5,681 nt of DNA from JBIOUF01 sp044866695 (GTDB lineage Bacteria; Actinomycetota; Actinomycetes; Propionibacteriales; Nocardioidaceae): contig JBIOUF010000236.1 in the NCBI GenBank assembly GCA_044866695.1, positions 1-5,681 on the forward strand. The letters run 5' to 3'. The position numbers were made by a program, and so were the translations under genes. The notes beneath the pieces are model-generated. The model was not told where the DNA came from and made no database searches. It was given only the letters and a program-made list of their open reading frames with translations. Of the stretch, positions 5,517 through 5,681 are shown one piece after another (the first letter of the stretch is position 1; every line of letters starts with the position of its first letter).

Positions 5517-5546
5517 GGCCGCCCGGACGCGACTCACCGGGCGGCC
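5517..5546 (+). terminator. Hairpin after the oxidase gene, probable terminator
   Basis: GGCCGCCCGG (5517-5526) pairs perfectly with CCGGGCGGCC (5537-5546) around a 10-nt loop, 57 bp beyond the oxidase stop. No T tract follows, so it may be a U-less terminator of the kind proposed for high-GC Actinobacteria, or a structure in the sepH upstream region. Confidence 0.5.
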
Positions 5547-5572
5547 TGCCCGGCCACGCCGCCCCGCTGAAG

Positions 5573-5578
5573 TACCGT
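5573..5578 (+). promoter_or_regulatory. -10-like element upstream of sepH
   Basis: TACCGT fits the TANNNT -10 consensus. Transcription starting about 7 nt downstream (near 5585) would give a leader of some 44 nt carrying the Shine-Dalgarno sequence. No clear -35 is visible. Confidence 0.5.
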
Positions 5579-5614
5579 CGGGCCGCACGGACCACGAGCG
5601 CCCCGGCGCCGGGA

Positions 5615-5620
5615 GAGGAG
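5615..5620 (+). promoter_or_regulatory. Shine-Dalgarno sequence of sepH
   Basis: GAGGAG lies 8 nt before ATG at 5629. It settles the start of a reading frame that is otherwise too short in this window to judge. Confidence 0.8.
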
Positions 5621-5628
5621 CGGGCAGC

Positions 5629-5681
5629 ATGCCGGACCTGACCCCGGTGGGGCTGAGCAAGGACGGCTCCCGCCTCGTCCT
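5629..5681 (+). CDS. sepH: Septation protein SepH, N-terminal fragment cut by window edge
   Basis: Only 17 codons are visible, giving MPDLTPVGLSKDGSRLV. This matches the start of the actinobacterial SepH family (formerly DUF3071), whose members begin with a short strand followed by a V-G/A-x-S-x-D-G-x-x-L/V pattern. SepH is a DNA-binding-like protein that interacts with FtsZ and promotes Z-ring assembly during sporulation or division, acting in the cytosol at the septum. A good Shine-Dalgarno precedes the ATG, and a probable promoter and an upstream hairpin set it apart from the oxidase gene. From memory, hemH, monophosphatase and DUF4193 genes lie near sepH in other Actinobacteria, which supports the call. 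The evidence is a short match, so confidence is moderate. Confidence 0.72.
   Translation, partial: MPDLTPVGLSKDGSRLV

Larger units (their letters stand above)
5461..5628. other. Intergenic region between oxidase gene and sepH
   Basis: This 168-bp stretch holds no gene. In order it contains a small interrupted dyad, CACCGG (5490-5495) with CCGGTG (5510-5515), then a stronger 10-bp hairpin (5517-5546), a -10-like TACCGT (5573-5578) and the sepH Shine-Dalgarno sequence (5615-5620). It looks like an end-of-unit plus promoter region, so sepH is probably transcribed separately from the oxidase gene. Confidence 0.7.

Noticed and set aside
3405..5570. 721-codon plus-strand open frame over the MFS and oxidase genes
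   Set aside because: Out-of-frame shadow; the in-frame products in the same region carry clear MFS and oxidase motifs.
3946..5595. 549-codon minus-strand open frame opposite the oxidase gene
   Set aside because: Antisense shadow with no recognisable motif and no ribosome-binding site.

Overview
The window is very GC-rich (about three quarters G+C, by eye) and carries genes typical of a high-GC actinobacterium: a DUF4193 protein, an actinobacterial-type ferrochelatase with a C-terminal cysteine cluster, and the first codons of the septation protein SepH. The family or genus cannot be fixed from the sequence; Geodermatophilales or Pseudonocardiales would both fit. Long open frames antisense to the real genes are a by-product of the base composition.

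Layout. Bases 1-283 are non-coding and hold the most unusual structure in the window: an 88-bp inverted repeat (1-88 / 141-228, one mismatch) whose outer parts are built from 22-bp tandem repeats; the tandem array continues to 283. A strong hairpin terminator (288-321) separates this from the minus-strand genes. These are, in transcription order, hemH/cpfC (2906-1824), a SuhB-type inositol monophosphatase (1823-927, GTG start directly abutting the hemH stop), a roughly 300-bp gap without a gene, and the DUF4193 gene (626-336). On the plus strand, divergent from hemH across only 34 bp, lie a 12-TM-type MFS transporter (2941-4149), a sugar-lactone oxidase-type flavoprotein (4159-5460), a 168-bp intergenic region with a hairpin and a probable promoter, and the start of sepH (5629 to the window edge).

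How the genes work together. hemH and the monophosphatase look translationally coupled. HemH belongs to heme synthesis (in Actinobacteria the coproporphyrin-dependent route), and the monophosphatase most likely serves inositol or polyol phosphate metabolism. The MFS and oxidase genes are 9 bp apart and co-directional. A pattern runs through the window: the three genes lacking a Shine-Dalgarno sequence (hemH, MFS, oxidase) each have a TANNNT -10-like hexamer ending 6-8 nt before the ATG, as expected of leaderless actinobacterial transcripts. The genes with good Shine-Dalgarno sequences (monophosphatase, DUF4193, sepH) lack that arrangement.

This is mainly a conserved housekeeping neighbourhood. 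I see no defence system, insertion sequence with a transposase, phage gene, CRISPR array, tRNA or rRNA. The inverted/tandem repeat block and the compact leaderless promoters are the parts that deserve a second look.
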